DNA of 64,000 nt from positions 137,958,738 through 138,022,737 of the forward strand of contig OY821520.1 of NCBI GenBank assembly GCA_963682025.1. Reading direction: 5' to 3'. The notes beneath the pieces are model-generated. The model saw nothing but the letters and a program-made list of their open reading frames with translations. It had not been told where the DNA came from and did not search any database. The DNA comes from Cordilura impudica. Lineage: Eukaryota > Arthropoda > Insecta > Diptera > Scathophagidae. The position numbers and the translations under genes were made by a program. Shown here piece by piece: positions 11,056-23,500 of this stretch (position 1 is its first letter; each line of letters starts with the position of its first letter).

Positions 11056-11223
11056 TCTTAAATGTCCATAAAATATATAACTTTTCCAAAAATTAATAAA
11101 AAAAAATGAGGTAAGCTTTTAGCGCTTTTAGTTAGTTTCATTCTAGTTTAGTGCCTTTTAACGCTTTTCGAGGTACTATTTTGCGCTTTTATCTTGGAAC
11201 GAGTTGGCATCGCTGAATTTTAG

Positions 11224-11770
11224 TATAAAGGGAAAACCTTTGGTAATTATAACTCCAGCCCTTAAAGAGTTAAAGGGCCAAGGAATACCTTAAAAGAAAG
11301 TTTGATATCTTGGCTATGAATCTCGGTCGGTTCATGTTGACTATTACAAAAAAAAAATCGTGCTCAAAGAATAAAAAAAAATTGATTTGGCACGAAATGT
11401 ATTAATTGATGACCAAGAAGTAATAATATTTTCAACTTTGAAATCACTCCCAAAAGAGAGGGGGCTAACGATAACAAAATTGTTTTTAAATAAAAGCAAA
11501 AAAATGTTTTTATTGATATTATCTATAAAAATAATCAAAATTTAAAGAATTTACAGCACAACTCAGTTCCCATGATAAGAAAACTAACTCGAAAATTGAA
11601 TTTATGTCTATCTCTCTTAGAAACTCTTCATAGCATATAACGACACGTATCCATATTACGGGTATTAATAAAAGAATTTAAGAATATTTTCCTACGTCAT
11701 ATTAATATTATTATTAGTATGTATTAATAGCAATTATTAATAAACAGTAACCAGTGACAAAAAAAGCATA
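11224..11770. other. AT-rich non-coding DNA
   Basis: I see no gene. The minus-strand frame at 11344-11538 lacks recognisable motifs. Confidence 0.4.
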
Positions 11771-11772
11771 TA

Positions 11773-12670
11773 CAGTCGTTGTCAGCTTATTTGATGCAAG
11801 CAATCCCAACAAACTAAAACCGCTATAACTTATAAATTAAATCAAATATAGAAAATAATTAAAAAATCTTTTTAATGGCAACATTGGGGCTTAAAAAAAC
11901 CTTTAAATTTTTTTAATATTCTACATTGTTCCGTAAAAAAAATAAAAACAACAGGAAATGCAGCTTTTTTTAATCGATTACTTTATTTGATGCAGTTAAC
12001 CTCTAATAATGATACCATTATTTTTTAAAATAACATTCAATTATTTTTTTTCAGTTTCATTTAGCTTTGTCTTTTCTATTACTTTTTGCATAATTTTAGT
12101 TTTTTTCTTGGAATTTTAACACTTAATCATGATTTTTTTTTTAATGCAGATCGACGCACAACAATAGAGCAACGCGAGTTGGCCATTCATCATTTTAAAA
12201 TTTAAAAAAATTGAGCGAAAAATAGTAGGGCAGAATTTCACCCAAAAAAGTTCTGACTCAAAGAAAAGTTAATAAATATCCAAGGTTAATGGCACAAAAA
12301 ATGGCTGATAAAGTGCACAGTAGTATTGGCAAAAACTGAAGTGGATCATCAATATGACGTGTGTTACGCTTACATGACCTTTCGGCTACCCTTCGCAAAA
12401 AATCTTTCGGCTACCCTTCGCAAATACCCAGGTATCAAAAAATATGGAATTCTGTAATACCGTAATGTGTGCTTTCGAGTAAAAATTTAATATATTTGGC
12501 TCAGATGGAAGGTCTTGCGCTTGGCGGAAGCCTAATACAGAGCTACAATTGAAGAACCTACGTGCGACTGTAAAGCATGGTGGTGGCAGCGTTATGGTGT
12601 GGGCTTGCATGGAGGCAAAGGGTGTTGAAAATTTAGTTTTTACAGAGAACTGGTTCCAAAACTGGTATTG
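11773..12670 (+). mobile_element. Decayed Tc1-family transposon
   Basis: It starts CAGTCGTTGTCAGCTTATT directly after TA, the usual Tc1 end and target. TTTATTTGATGCA recurs at about 11980, as in elements with repeats inside the terminal arm. Coding remnants are RRTTIEQRELAIHHFK (about 12150) and LRATVKHGGGSVMVWACMEA, then NLVFTENWFQN (about 12560-12665). These match the N-terminal helix-turn-helix and the region before the second catalytic Asp. Many stops are present. A 20-bp duplication (TTTCGGCTACCCTTCGCAAA) occurs at about 12380 and 12404. The right end was not found. Confidence 0.7.
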
Positions 12671-13029
12671 AAAATAACCACATTTACACATTAGATTTTT
12701 AGATTTAAGAACTCTATACGAATATAATGAAAATCGCTTAACTAACCAGCTTTCGAAATAATAATTGAGAAAGAATCTTATTGGTATAAATATATTTAAA
12801 AGCTAGCACTTGATTTTAGCACAATAAGAATTTCGGAATGTACAACAAAAGAAGACTGGGAACTATTAAGGTACAATATAACGAATGGCATAAAATTAAG
12901 AACAACTCGTCTCTATTCAAAGCTTAACTTTAAAGAACACCAAACTTACTTTCAAATTATAGACAATATAAATGCAATAAGCTATATCTTTAAAGCTAGA
13001 TCTAATTGAGCTAACGTTTTTTTTTCAAC

Positions 13030-14215
13030 TAGTGCTTATTTCGTGAATGGTAACACTTAGCTCATGTCTGATTTGACAATTAGTTTTATCCTTCCGCTGA
13101 ACGAATATGGTTGTGTATACGCTTGAACAACGCTGGGAAATATTGCGACACTACTTTGAAAATCATGGTAATGTTGCAGAATGTGTGTGAAAATTGCGTA
13201 CGGATTTTGGAAGAGAAGCACCGTCAGCTCCGTATGTTCGTTATCTTGTGAAAAAGTGAAAGAAACTGGCATCCTCATCGATAAACCAAAGCGTCAAAAG
13301 TGCGTACACCCGAGAATATTGCTGCTGTGGCAGAAAGTGTGCGTGAAGCGCCATCAACATCAATTCACCGTCGTTCTCAAGAATTGAACATTTCGGAGGC
13401 ATCATTGAGACGAACTGAACCAATTGGTTCAGGAGTTGAAGTCAACTGACCATCCAATGCGTTTTCGCTTCGCTAAGTGGGCCTGCGATCGACTTACAGA
13501 AGATGCCGATTTTGCCAAAAAAAATCATCTTTTCAGATGAAGCTCATTTTGATCTTGGCGGGTATGTAAACGAGCAAAATTGTCGCATTTGGGGCACAGA
13601 AAACCCGCACGCATACATTGAAAAGCCGATACACCCAAAAAGAGTCACTGTTTGGTGCGGATTTTGGTCCTGAGGCATAATTGGGCCATTTTTCTTCGAA
13701 AATGAGCAAGGAGTGGCCGTTACAGCAGTCAATGGCGATCGTTATCGGGCCATGTTGAAAGAATTTTTGTTCACAAAAATTGAAGAGAGGATATTGGCAA
13801 CATTTGGTTTCAACAGGACGGCGCTACGTGCCACACAGCCGAAGCTACACTCGATGTTTTGCGCCCTGTTTTTGAAGATCGCATTATCAGCCGCAGAGCT
13901 GATGTCGTTTGGCCACCTCGGAGCTGCGATTTGACACCGTTGGACTACTATTTGTGGGGTGCCCTCAAAGATAAGTGTTCAACAAGCCAGAGATAATTGA
14001 CGCTTTAAAGGACAATATTCGTGAAGCCGTTGGTGAAATACAGCTGCACACAATCGATAATGTGCTTAAAAATTGGACCGATCGTGTAGGCTACTGCATG
14101 GCTAGCCGAGGCAGCCATTTGAATGAAATTATTTTCCATTATTAACCGGAAGGATTGTACTTTCAAATAAAAAAAGAAATTTGAGATAATATTCAGTAGT
14201 TTTTTTTATAGCATT
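13030..14215 (+). mobile_element. Decayed mariner-like transposon
   Basis: Frames from about 13107 to 14145 give a nearly full transposase broken by frameshifts. In order they read TLEQRWEILRHYFENHGN (N-terminal DNA-binding region), SIHRRSQELNIS, FAKKIIFSDEAHFDLGGYVN (first catalytic Asp), NPHAYIEKPIHPKRVTVW, the second Asp region disrupted near 13810, SCDLTPLDYYLWGA (third acidic residue is Asp), and YCMASRGSHLNEIIFHY at the end. Stops and shifts, including a TGA at about 13188, make it inactive. The terminal repeats could not be fixed from the sequence. Confidence 0.75.
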
Positions 14216-14622
14216 TTCGAAAAAAAAAAAGTTATTTGGCGGACCCTTTACTTCATAGCCAAATGCCCAATTCTCCTCGAGTTCAGATATAAATATTTTA
14301 AAAAGGCTTTCTTAACGGAAAATGATTTGATTTGCTTGCTAAATAATGCAAAACAATATTTTAAACAAATACATCATTTTATTACAGATACGATGGGTTA
14401 TAGAAAAGAACTTATCTCTGAATTTAATAACTAATTCACTTTGCAAAAAAAAAAAACAATTGTAACATAGTTAAATAACTCTCTATCCGACTGACGACAC
14501 AATGTCATAGTCGTATGTTCCTTAGTCCGAGTTCACACAAGGCAACTCTTGTTGCGCAATTCTTGGGTTGGTAGGAGAGAGGGGAAAGAAGAGTAGTATT
14601 TGGTACGGAGTTGCTTATACTC

Positions 14623-15844
14623 CAGTGTTGCCATAATTTGAAATTGTATAGATGCTAAATTGCAAAAAAAAAAAAAAGAAGCTAAAACGTACTGGAGTCA
14701 AAAAAAAGATGCTAAATTTTTTTTTCAAATTTAATTACCTTTATATTGAAAAATTAAATACTTAATAATAAATTCTTTGGTTTTTAAATCGAAAAATTAA
14801 TATAAAACATAAGTTTCGATTTATAGTTTTTGAAATTTAATTAAAATTATTTTGGATTTCATCTGTAATTTTTTTTAACATCAAGTTGAGTTTTTTTAAT
14901 TTTAAATTAAATATTTTTAATTTGAGAGGTAATTTTTTTTTTTTTAATTTTAAATATAACAGAATTTACATCATCAAAAGATACGATTATATTACAATAA
15001 TTGTTTATGGAATCTAATATTTCTGTGATGTGTTCATCTTCATGTTCTTCTTGGCTCTGATATTTTTCTGGCGATCAACTTTCATCAACGACATCGCTTG
15101 GTATATTATAAGTGTAACAGCACCCATTTTTCAATTTCAAACCTTCATTTTTACGTATTACAGAACATAACATATAACATAACTCGGATTTTATTCTGTT
15201 CAAAGTTTGCTTTTAACTAAAGCCATTAAACTAAACAAACGTTCAACTTCGACTTTTGAGAAAGACAAAACTAATAAAGACAACACAAATATTGATAACT
15301 CTTTAAATGGATTTTGCCAATAGAATTTTTGTTAACTTCAATCCATAAAGAGGTTGTATTCAGTGTTGTATCCCAATATTGTTCTGTGATATAACTCCAT
15401 TGGATTTGAATTTTTTCTGTTTCGGATGATCTAAATTTAAACTCTTCTAATATATTGGTTATCGGTTCTTTTACGCGGTTTAATGTGTTTTGTATTGAAA
15501 ATTTTGGCATTTTTTTAATACAATAATATTTTTTGGAAATCGACTTTTTAATTCATTAAAAACTATTGTTGGTGTTTACATTCTTCTATTTCAAAATGTT
15601 TTGTTATATTTGTTGAAAGAAACGAGCAGAGTGGTAAAAAGACAATACACAAAATACTCGAATTACACTTTGAGAAATTAAAAATTATCAATACCATTAA
15701 AATTAAAATTGTATATTCAAAAATAATGAAAAAAATAAAAAAAAAGATGCTAAAAGCAACTTTTTATTAATAAAAGATGCTAAGTTAGCATCTAGCATCT
15801 TTTCATAAATTTTGGATGCTAAACGACAAAAAATGGCAACACTG
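14623..15844 (-). mobile_element. hAT element, 1222 bp, perfect TSD
   Basis: It has terminal repeats CAGTGTTGCCAT and ATGGCAACACTG. The 8-bp direct duplication TTATACTC (14615-14622 and 15845-15852) is exact. AGATGCTAAA-type motifs repeat near both ends, as subterminal transposase-binding sites do. A minus-strand frame (15510-15271, continuing past a frameshift to about 15200) reads LWIEVNKNS, then SKVEVERLFSLMALVKSKL. This is the hAT C-terminal dimerisation region. The rest of the transposase is missing, so it is internally deleted and non-autonomous. Confidence 0.85.
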
Positions 15845-16219
15845 TTATACTCGGCAACTCGTTTTGTTGTGCAATTCGTAATTATAAACACGAAGTTAGC
15901 TGCAGCTCATTATTTGACATTTCTTTTTATTCTTTGCTTCGCTGTGAAAAATTATTATTATTTCATTTATTTTATTATTTTTTTTATTTCATTTTTTCTT
16001 TGACTTCCATTTTTTCACAAAAATAGATTTTTCACTTTAGACCATAATAAATTCTTTTTACACAAGCTAATAAAGTGAACTGTAAAAAATGTAAGAATTT
16101 GAAAGTAAAAGAAAACGAAAAGTTGCGGCAATAAATTTCTCTGTGTGAACATTAAGGCAACTTTAAAAGAGAATTGAAAAAAAGTTGCGCAACAAAAATT
16201 GCCTTGTGTGAATCCAGAC

Positions 16220-16987
16220 CAGTGGTGGCCATCGAGAGAATTGAGTTAGTAATAGTGTATATGAGCATGTGTTAGTTGTACTACACTGATCGAAATCCAT
16301 GAACGTAACACAACACCGATATTAAATGGGTTTGTGTAGATTTCGTATGAATGTTTATATGAATGCATAAAAGGGCAAATAGTTGAGTTCACGAAGAATA
16401 TGGTAAAATTTTAAATATATTTTGTTGTTTTAAAATTTTAAATCTTACATTCTGAAAATGTAAAACAATATGTGCAGAACATTTAATCTCTTTTATCCAT
16501 AAGTTTGAAGTTTATTAAATCAAATAAGTAATAATAAATAATTCATTTCTTTAAAAAACAAATAAAAAACACAAAATAGCAAAACTTAAAAAGATAAGAA
16601 ATTTCAAAGGTTATTAAGTGATATGTTACCAAAAACTAAAAAAATTACCAGTAACTGGATATTTTTTTAAATTAAAAAAAATGCATAAAAGACAGCTATA
16701 ATGTTGTCAAATGGAGGCGACGTATGTTATTTATAGAAAATGTTAAATTTATAGTTTATCAAGTCTTCGAAATTTTCTCAACATTTTTGGTTTCTTTTAA
16801 ACAAATATTCTCTGTGTACCTATTAAAAAAGGCAATGCGACATAGACCTGCTTTGTTCAAAAGCTTTCATAAGACTGAATGAAATTGTTGTTTATTTTTT
16901 CTCTTTGGTGAGTACATATTTTTGTTTTCGTTCGGCTGTATATATGTAAGAAGCCGAGCACCAGTGTGTTTGGCTCGGCCTTCACTG
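16220..16987. mobile_element. hAT-type MITE, 768 bp, perfect TSD
   Basis: The left end CAGTGGTGGCCATCGAG and the inverse of the right end CAGTGAAGGCCGAGC resemble each other. ATCCAGAC is duplicated exactly (16212-16219 and 16988-16995), giving the 8-bp hAT target duplication. No transposase is visible. It inserted into the terminal repeat of the MITE at 14525. Confidence 0.7.
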
Positions 16988-16998
16988 ATCCAGACTTA

Positions 16999-17895
16999 TT
17001 ATTTTTAATTTAGGGAATTAATAAGATGTCCTAAAGTTGTGTGTTGTAAAGAAATACAAGACATCAAACAGTACATATGTGAACAACCTGTAAAATCCAC
17101 TAAAAGCAAAGTAATTGTTCTTTTCCACAAAAACTTACCTGAATACAAGAAACGTACAAAAATATTTGTAATAAACAAAAAAAGCTGATTAAATAGTAAA
17201 ACAAAAAACAGCTGATCTCATAGTATACCGCATAAACATACCTGCTAACGTTGTATTGTCGTATAATTTTTTTGTATGGCAAATATCAACAACAATTATA
17301 AAATTTTAGCACATACGACACATACAACAGTTAGGACACCCTTGTGAATACCCTAAATTATAGTTCATAATATGTTTTATCACATAAGCTTATCAATTTT
17401 TTTTGTGATTTAGGTTATGTTGGCGTTAGCTCAGGCTAGACATAATGCCAGGTTATACGACGTATAGATTTCTAAACAACCTATGCCTTCGCAAGTGAGG
17501 TTAAGGAGAGGTATTTGCTGTTTATTCGTTGAAGCGTAAACTACTACTGAAGGTGATCAATTTGAAAATTAACTTTTTTGATTTTGTTATCATTTTTTTA
17601 AAAGAGTATAAAATATGTAGTAAAAATGTTTGTTATTAATTTGTGTTTTAATTTTTTTTTTAATCTCATTTAGTTTTAGAATTTGAACCATTTTTATTTT
17701 TCGACTTATTTCGACAACTGCGAAATACATAAATGTGAGGAATTTTAGAAAAAAGAATCATTTGAAAACTTTCTTGTCATTTAATATTAATACCAATTAA
17801 AAATCCCAGGAAGCTCATTCTTTTTGGAATTTCTCACTTGTTTTGCCTTTCTTTGATACTTATATTTGCTCTAAAAATCAAATGTGTTTCGAGAA
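16999..17895. other. Non-coding DNA with one dispersed repeat
   Basis: No supported gene. A plus-strand stretch at about 17025-17190 reads CPKVVCCKEIQDIKQYI without a start, and I do not recognise it. 17418-17510 is the dispersed repeat listed separately. Confidence 0.4.
17418..17510 (+). repeat. About 95-bp dispersed repeat, copy 1
   Basis: It shares ATAATGCCAGGTTATACGAC and ACAACCTATGCCTTCGCAAG with 35930-36022, which is in the opposite orientation. Class unknown. Confidence 0.7.
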
Positions 17896-18130
17896 AGGGT
17901 CTTAGGTCCAACTAATTGGATATAGAAAGTAAGTATGTATATACAAAATTTGTGAGCTACAAATATATGAGGACTGGGTCGAAAAATGGACTGATCCTGA
18001 CCATATTTGCTAAAAAAAAAACATATTTTTTTGCAAAATCAAATTTATGAAAAAAATGGACGGGCGGACATCGATAAATCAACTCAGAAAGATGGGCGTA
18101 GGCCATACCACAGTGGTATAAGGTATAAAA
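17896..18130 (+). mobile_element. Diverged, shortened mini-me-like repeat
   Basis: It runs TCTTAGGTCCAACTAATTGG, then 'AATGGACTGATCCTGACCAT', then GGACGGGCGGACATCG, then CCACAGTGGTATAAGGTATA. All match the family at 21254-22030 in the same order but with most of the middle deleted. Confidence 0.65.
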
Positions 18131-18293
18131 ATATCTGTAATTTCTGTTTGAAAAAATATAAATAAAAAAATAATATGTTATTTCTGCTCGAAAAAATTTT
18201 ATTTTGTGACGTTTATAATACCTTCCCTATAAGCAACAACATTACAAATCATTTTAAAATAGGTTGTATGAAAAACTCAGGTGCTTTTCGAAA

Positions 18294-19230
18294 ATTTTTA
18301 AACTCTTTCTTTTAACTCATACTCTCTGTCCGTCTGTCTGTCTGCCATGGGTGGACCCCATTTCCAATTGATCTGAAACTTGGTACATAGTCTTGGCGTG
18401 ACTACGGATTAATTTTGGGGTAGCCACGCGCAGTCACGCGTGGTCACGCACAGCCACGGAGTGATCAAAATGTCATTTCTCCTCATCCGATCGATCTCAA
18501 ACTTGGTCCATACACTTGCTGTGAAAAAAGATCAACTTCGACATCGTCACGCGCAGTCACGCGTGGTCACGCACAGTCACGGAGTGGTCTAAATGTCATT
18601 TCTCCTCATCCGATCGATCTCAAACTTGGTCGATATACTTGCTGTAAAGAAAGATCAACTTCGACATCGTCACGCGCAGTCACGCATAGTCACGCACAGT
18701 CACGGAGTGATCTAAATGTCATTTCCCCTCATCCGATCGATCTCAAACTTGGTCCAAACACTTGCTGTGAAAAAAATATTAACTTTGACTTAGCCAAGCA
18801 CAGTCACGCATGGTCACGCACAGTCACGGAGTGATCTAAATGTCATTTACCCTCATCCGACCGATCTGAAACTTGGTCGATATACTTGCTGTAAAGAAAG
18901 ATCAACTTCGACATATTCACGCGCAGTCACGCACAGTCACGGATAGATTTAAAACCCTTTTTCCCTTATCCGATCGATCTAAAACTTGATCGATAGACTT
19001 GCTGTGAAAAAAGATTAACTTTGACATAGTCACGCTCAGTCACGGAGATATTAAAACCCCACTTCCCCTCATCCGATGGATCTGAAATTTGTCCATAGAC
19101 TTGTTGTGGCCAAAGATTTATTTTAAGATAGTCACACACAGTCACGCACAGTCACGGAGATATTCAAAACTCATATGCATAAGGAAAGAAAGAGTTTTAA
19201 TAAAAACTTTGTTTTTATGGGTTAGATTTT
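18294..19230 (-). mobile_element. Minisatellite-bearing foldback element, long copy
   Basis: The ends TTAAACTCTTTCTTT (about 18297-18312) and AAAGAAAGAGTTTTAA (19184-19200) are inverted. The outer segment up to GTTTTTATGGGTTAGATT (about 19230) is the exact inverse of 5257-5288. Between them are about seven units of roughly 122 bp with TCACGGAGTGATCTAAATG, CTCATCCGATCGATCTCAAA and 'CACGCGCAGTCACGC'. The copy at 5257 has about three units, so the unit number varies between insertions. There is no coding capacity. Confidence 0.7.
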
Positions 19231-19559
19231 TTTTTTTTTAATTATATATTCTTCCTTTATATACATATTTTAACAAATTTGATATTCACATATGATATCT
19301 GATCTTTAGATATAGATATTGCAACAAATAATATATAGGATCTAAAGATATAAATAGTTTATATTTTATTTTTTAATGATTTTTAAAGGAACATGGGAGA
19401 AAAAAAACCTTTATATGATTTAATAAATTCAAATACTATCTGAAAATATTTATGTGCTTATAGGAGTTTTATTAGAAACAATAGACCTCTATAAGCATAT
19501 AATTTTCAATTTGGTGATTTCTTTTTAATTTTACGTTATTTTTCTATATTCTCTTATCA
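19231..19559. other. AT-rich non-coding DNA
   Basis: No gene or clear repeat. Confidence 0.4.
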
Positions 19560-20586
19560 GTGGGTAAGAGGAATTTTCAATTTTGGCGAAGTAATTCTTA
19601 TTAATCCTTGTTATGAAATCGATAATTTTTTCATAACCTGTTTCCTCATGAAGAAGATTTGTAGGATGCCTCCAGGGCTTTTTATTTATCATTTTAAGAC
19701 ATTTGTTATGTATAATTTGTAAGCGTTTTTGGTGGCAGTTGGCAGCGTCACTCCAAATAGGACACGCGTAAAATAATATTGGCCTTATAACACTTTTGAA
19801 GAGGAGAGTTTAGTTTTTGGGGTTTAGAAATGACCTTCTATTTAGTAGTGGCCATAATGCTTTAAATGATTTTATAGCTTTTTGACACGTAGCCATAATA
19901 TGTCTTTTAAATGTAAGCTTTTTGTCCAAGACAACTCCGAGATATTTGACATCGTTAAGTATATTTATGGTATTATTTCCAATAAGAAGATGACGTCTTG
20001 GCAGTCTTTTGGGAGATTTGTTGAATGGAAAAATTATTGCTTGGGTCTTGTTTGGATTAATTTTGATTTTCCATTTGTGAAAATATTTACTGCAAAATAC
20101 AAGTCCCTTTTCCATTTTCTTCAGGAGTGCACTTGTAAGTTTGATTGAAGAAATTAATGCAGTATCATCTGCGTAGTAAGCAATTTTCATATATTTCGGG
20201 ACTTTAAAATGGATGTATATATCGAGTAAACCTGTGGTAATGGTTTTTGGAGATGATGTTTCATTATTAATCTCAACTTTAAAGCTTCTGCCGTGAATGA
20301 AATCTGAAATAAGTTTGCATAAATATTTTGGTACATTTGCATCAAGAAGTTTAAATACTAGGCCATTATGCCAAACGGTGTCAAACGCTTTTTCAATATC
20401 TAACAATATTAGACTCGTTGAACGTTTATTGTTTTTATTGGTGATTATTTGGTTTTTAATTCTGTTTATTTGGTGATTAGTGCTACACCCCTTTTTAAAT
20501 CCAAATTGTTCTTTAGCAACAGCAGAATTGGTCGTTACAAATTCACTAAGAGAATGTAGTATTTTTTCAAATATTTTACCTAAGTA
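19560..20586 (-). mobile_element. Jockey-type LINE, 3' part (reverse transcriptase)
   Basis: The minus-strand frame 20601-19810 encodes reverse transcriptase. It reads LGKIFEKIL, EQFGFKKGCSTNHQ, DIEKAFDTVWHNGL (motif A) and YADDTALIS (motif C, catalytic Asp pair), then the C-terminal SPKRLPRRHLLIGNN and VKYLGVVLDKKLTFKRH. The frame shifts near 19810 and continues to about 19560 with RPILFYACPIWSDAA and EETGYEKIIDF. Motif B (GVPQGS) is deleted between TTGLL and DIYIH. The 5' continuation is at 26699-27072, displaced by an inserted LINE. It is non-functional. Confidence 0.8.
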
Positions 20587-23500
20587 CATGAATATAATCA
20601 ATATAGTACACGGTCAAACTTAAAAAGGACGGGGGGACTTACTATATATTTTAAAAAACTATGGAACATTACACAAATTTTTGAAAAAACTTCCGACTCA
20701 AATTATTGGATTAGTGCTTACGTGGCCAAATTTGGTAAAAAACAAATCGTAATAATGGCGGTTTATAGATCACCCAGCAGCAGTGAAACAGAATTTTGTA
20801 CAGTTTTTGAGCAATTAATTGAAGACATATCTGAAACAACTAATGATATAATAGTAGCAGGTGTTTTCAACATCGATTGGAATAAAGAAGAAACATATAA
20901 AAGCAGATTGGAAAATGTTTTGCATGATAATGGACTAAAGCAAATTGTAAACGAATATACAAGAATCACAAAAAATTCGAGAACAATAATAGACTACGTT
21001 ATAACAAATAATGATCATATAACAACGAAAATCAATAGCGCCAATAAAATATCAGACCATGAAGCAATAGATATCAAAATTGAATATAAAAATGAAAATC
21101 AAAATTGAAATATTTAATTATAATCAGGATCTATTCAATAGAGAACTCAGTGCAATATTAGAATATAATGAAAATTATAGTGTTAATAAGAGCGTAGATA
21201 TAACTGACACATGTATCGAAAATACGGTTAAAAAATTTAAAAACAAAAAACAAGTAAGAAAATTATAGTCGGTCTAGACCGACTATACGATACCCTATAC
21301 CATGCGTTTAGAAACCCTATCTCTTAGGCCCAACTAACTGGACATAGAAAATAAGCAAAAACCAAATTTGAGTGGGATTTTTATTAATTTTTTTGGCTGC
21401 AGATATGAAAAAGTTCATATCGGATGCTATATCTATATAGGGACTTGGTCCAAAAATGGACCGATCCTGAACATGTTTGGTAAAGTCTCTTGTATTTTGC
21501 AAAAATATATACAAACAAAATTTGAGAAGAATCAGTGCAATATTTTTGTTTTTTAATAGATTTAAGTGAAGATCGGGAAGCAGCTCTATATGGGGTCAAA
21601 GGGATCATTTTTGGACTACTCATTAATGGATGTAATGAATGCATACAAACCCAATTTGAGTAAGATCTATATGACAATTTGGATCTTATGGCAATTTATG
21701 TCGATTTCAAATGGGTAATTTGTATGGGGGCTAGGTCTGAACATGGACCGATTCTCACCAATTTCAATAGCGTTCATCCCATGGCCGATAAAAGCTTACG
21801 TACCAAATTTCATCAAAATATATTCATATTTGCGACCTGCAGTTTGATTACAAGGTTTACATGGACACACAGACGGACGGACGGACGGACGGACATTGTT
21901 AAATCAACTCAGAAAGTGATTCTGATTCGATCGGTATAATTAAAGATGGGTCTAGGTCAAATATTTTTGGTTGTTACAAACAGCAGCACAAAGTCATTAT
22001 ACCCAAACCACATAGTGGTATAGGGTATAAATAGTGAATATAAAGAACGATGTTAACAAATGGTTCAACGAAGACTTAAAAATACTCAAAAGAGAAAAAA
22101 TTTTTAAATACCAAATCGCTAAAACGGAAAATACAGAATCTGCATGGAATGAATATAAATTAATAAGAAATATGTATAAAAATAAAATTGAAAATGAAAA
22201 AACAAATATGTTAACAACAAAATAAATAATTCCAAAGACCAGAAACAAATGTGGAATGAAATAAAAAACTTAGTACTTAAGAAAAATGCCAATGTTATAA
22301 AAAATGTGATGTTTAACAAATCGCTACCCAATTTAATAATTATTTTGTCGATAGTATTAAATCAATACTACGGATGCAATAGAAAAAGTGCAATATACAA
22401 ACAACATACCTGTGATATTTTCTAGATTTAAATTTTGTGCAATATCTTTAATAGAATTTAAAAACATATGCAAATGCCTAAAGAACAAACAAGATTTTAA
22501 CAAAGTCTCAATTAAGATAGTTTTAGATAATTGGAACATTATTGGTAAAAATATGCTTTACATTATAAATAAATCTTTCAAGACTGGTATATTCCCTGAA
22601 AATTGGAAGTATTCTATGGTAACACCTGTAGAAAAAATAGCCAAAACAAACAAATGTGAAGAATTCCGACCAATAAACACCTTAAAAACATTTGAAAAAA
22701 TTATAGAAAAAATTGCTAAAGAACAGTTGGAAAGCTATATGGAAGAAAACTATATGTTTTCAAAATATCAATCTGGTTTCAGAAAAAAATACTCATGCGA
22801 AACAACGGTAAACTATGTGATAAATAAATGAAAATATTGTAATAAAAATAATAAGATAACGGCAATTTTCTTGGACCTCAAAAGAGCGTTCGAGACTATC
22901 GATAGAGAGCTATTGATTAAAAAACTGTATCAAAGAAACTGTATCAGAGAAAATGAACTGCAAAAATCGAAAACAAATCGAAAACAAATCGGATAAAATT
23001 GATAATAAAATTGGAGTGCCACAAGGTTCTATATTAGGAGCACTATTATTTATAATATACATATATAAATGATATGCCCAATATTTTAAATAAATGCCAA
23101 ATAATTCTATATGCTGATGACGCACTGATCTATGCTCAAGGAAATACAGAGGAACAATGTAAAGATAATATAATGCATGATATCAACAAAATAAACAATT
23201 GGCTGAAAATGAACAAATTAAAACTAAATGAAAAAAAAAACTAAAATAATGGAAATAAACATGAACAGTAACACAATTTTTAAAATTAATAATGAAACAA
23301 TTGAAAAAGTTAATCAAATAATATATCTGGGTTTCATAATCGATAAAACCTTAAAATTAAAACATCACGTCGATTACATATGTAAGAAAATTGGAAAAAA
23401 AATCGACTTTTTTAAACGGGTGCAAAATAAAATATCGATAACAACGACAATAAATATGTATAACACGATGATAAAACCTCATTTTGAATTCGGCTCCACA

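Larger units (their letters stand above)
6275..11215 (+). mobile_element. hAT-type element, composite and decayed
   Basis: The left end CAGCGATGCCAAC (6275) and the right end GTTGGCATCGCTG (to 11215) form a perfect 13-bp inverted repeat of the typical hAT form CAGxGxTGCCAAC. The flanks AATTTAAC (6267-6274) and AATTTTAG (11216-11223) match at 6 of 8 positions, a decayed 8-bp target duplication. GCGCTTTT motifs repeat next to both ends, as subterminal transposase sites do. Inside are transposase remnants (6365-7010), a broken gene copy (7704-8987) and a tandem array (10085-10975). The enclosed material may be later insertions or captured sequence. Confidence 0.6.
14525..16995. mobile_element. 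MITE (465 bp plus two nested hAT insertions)
   Basis: The left end GTCCGAGTTCACACAAGGCA and the inverse of the right end GTCTGGATTCACACAAGGCA (16200-16219 inverted) match closely. The right terminus was duplicated by the second hAT insertion, so it reappears as ATCCAGAC at 16988-16995. TTA flanks both sides (14522-14524 and 16996-16998). A 3-bp TTA/TAA duplication is typical of PIF/Harbinger elements. Removing the two hAT elements leaves about 465 bp with no coding frame. Confidence 0.65.

Noticed and set aside
21368..21939. Frames encoding TWTHRRTDGRTD-like peptides, also at 27651, 38858 and 39927
   Set aside because: They are chance frames through the mini-me repeat. The TDGRTD part is the GGAC microsatellite.
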